A DNA stretch of 34,738 bases, taken from positions 1-34,738 of the forward strand of contig JAABQB010000032.1 in NCBI GenBank assembly GCA_011391695.1, in the 5' to 3' direction. The notes under the pieces were generated by a model, which was not told the origin of the DNA, did not search any database, and saw nothing but the letters and a program-made list of their open reading frames with translations. This DNA is from Desulfobacteraceae bacterium. GTDB lineage: Bacteria > Desulfobacterota > Desulfobacteria > Desulfobacterales > RPRI01. This document shows, piece by piece, positions 33,960 to 34,738 of the stretch; positions within the stretch are counted from its first letter, which is position 1; each line of letters starts with the position of its first letter. Position numbers and translations under genes: made by a program.

Positions 33960-34738
33960 TCAAGATTTGCATGTGACATGACAAACGCCTGTAGGCGTTT
34001 CCACGGCATATGGAAAATACTTTTTCTTAAACCAGAGAGCGACATTTACAAGGCTTATCAATACAGGAACCTCGACAAGCGGCCCTATCACAGCGGCAAA
34101 TGCCTGCCCGGAATTTATCCCAAATACCGCCACTGCAACGGCAATAGCAAGCTCAAAATTATTTGAAGCTGCCGTGAAACTAAGTGTTGCCGACTGTTCA
34201 TAGGTGGCGCCGGCTTTCATTGAAAGGAAAAAAGAGACAAAGAACATGACAAAAAAATAGATGCAAAGAGGAACAGCCACACGTATGACATCAAATGGAA
34301 GCTGGACAATATATTCGCCTTTAAGGGAAAACATAACAAGGATTGTAAACAGAAGAGCGATAAGTGTGATAGGGCTTATGCTGGGAATGAATTTTTCTTC
34401 ATACCATTTCTTTCCCTTTGTCTTAAGACCTATAAATCTCGTTATCATCCCGGCGATAAAAGGAATCCCAAGATATATGAAGACGCTCTCTGCGATCTGG
34501 CCGATTGAAATATCCACCACCATCCCTTTCAATCCCAGCCATTCGGGTATTACAGTGATAAAAATCCACGCATAAACTGAAAAAAAGAGCACCTGGAATA
34601 TCGAATTAAATGCAACAAGTCCGGCGCAGTATTCGGTGTCTCCGGATGCAAGATCGTTCCATACGATCACCATCGCGATACATCTTGCAAGACCTATAAT
34701 GATAAGCCCGACCATGTATTCCTGATGCCCGGATAAAA
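33960..34738 (-). CDS. Acr3-family arsenite efflux permease (5' end outside window)
   Basis: The frame stays open to the right edge ([19 protein letters not shown]), so the ATG at 34715 is internal and the true start lies outside. The visible part has [19 protein letters not shown], including the cysteine conserved in Acr3 transporters, then at least six further hydrophobic helices and the family motif [20 protein letters not shown]. Acr3 expels arsenite through the inner membrane. The tail ends with two cysteines (CHVTCKS). It is followed by the rhodanese and MauE/DoxX genes. No arsenate reductase or ArsR is visible; they may lie beyond the edge. Confidence 0.88.
   Translation of the reverse strand, partial: LSGHQEYMVGLIIIGLARCIAMVIVWNDLASGDTEYCAGLVAFNSIFQVLFFSVYAWIFITVIPEWLGLKGMVVDISIGQIAESVFIYLGIPFIAGMITRFIGLKTKGKKWYEEKFIPSISPITLIALLFTILVMFSLKGEYIVQLPFDVIRVAVPLCIYFFVMFFVSFFLSMKAGATYEQSATLSFTAASNNFELAIAVAVAVFGINSGQAFAAVIGPLVEVPVLISLVNVALWFKKKYFPYAVETPTGVCHVTCKS

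Overview
The window looks like chromosomal DNA of a strictly anaerobic, cytochrome-rich bacterium, most likely a Desulfobacterota (deltaproteobacterial, Desulfobacterales-like) lineage. This is inference from gene content: a MetF/MetV pair with an MvhD-like protein, a split iron-sulfur glutamate synthase, a Desulfovibrio-type hybrid cluster protein, two multihaem cytochromes c, a TorF-type porin beside Amt/GlnK, and abundant small palindromic repeats between genes. No rRNA or tRNA was seen, so the taxonomy is not proven.

Layout. (1) 1-1100: decayed accessory DNA, with the C-terminal remnant of a tyrosine recombinase, a frameshifted secreted-protein gene and two hairpins. (2) 1129-2481: a pentahaem cytochrome c on the plus strand. 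(3) 10313-2556 on the minus strand: a tightly packed operon reading mvhD-like, metV, metF, glutamate-synthase-like paralogue, glutamate synthase FMN/Fe-S subunit, and a glutaminase-GXGXG fusion. It joins C1-folate redox chemistry to glutamate synthesis. (4) 10828-23093: a nearly complete nitrogen-control block. glnD-amt-glnB-glnA lie on the minus strand; a TorF-like porin, amt2 and glnK lie on the plus strand; glnE is on the minus strand. Two divergent sigma-54 (-24/-12) promoters in one intergenic region appear to drive the two arms. (5) 23385-24973: class II fumarase and a small zinc-ribbon protein. (6) 25000-30500: a stress island with a rubrerythrin-like diiron protein, a cysteine-free Crp/Fnr regulator (HcpR-like), a perfect FNR-type palindrome, hcp, an HD-domain protein and a ferredoxin-like protein, interspersed with MITE-like repeats, one nested inside another. 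(7) 32740-30548 on the minus strand: a fusion of a mono-haem N-terminus, a membrane domain, a cytochrome b5-like domain and a hydroxylamine-oxidoreductase-like octahaem module. (8) 34738-32977 on the minus strand: Acr3 arsenite permease (cut by the window edge), a membrane-anchored rhodanese and a MauE/DoxX-type membrane protein.

How the parts fit. GlnD and GlnE would set GlnB uridylylation and GlnA adenylylation; the target tyrosines are present in GlnB (Tyr51) and GlnA (Tyr398). The second PII protein has Thr at position 51. GlnA and the split glutamate synthase form a GS-GOGAT route with no NAD(P)H-oxidising GltD subunit in view, so ferredoxin or the neighbouring iron-sulfur/MetFV proteins are candidate electron donors. 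The hcp block and the HAO-like fusion suggest handling of NO, hydroxylamine or nitrite in the cytoplasm and the periplasm respectively.

Most interesting: the HAO-b5-membrane fusion beside hcp, the MvhD-MetVF-glutamate-synthase operon with a degenerate synthase paralogue, the paired sigma-54 promoters, and the nested repeat with an internal empty-site comparison.
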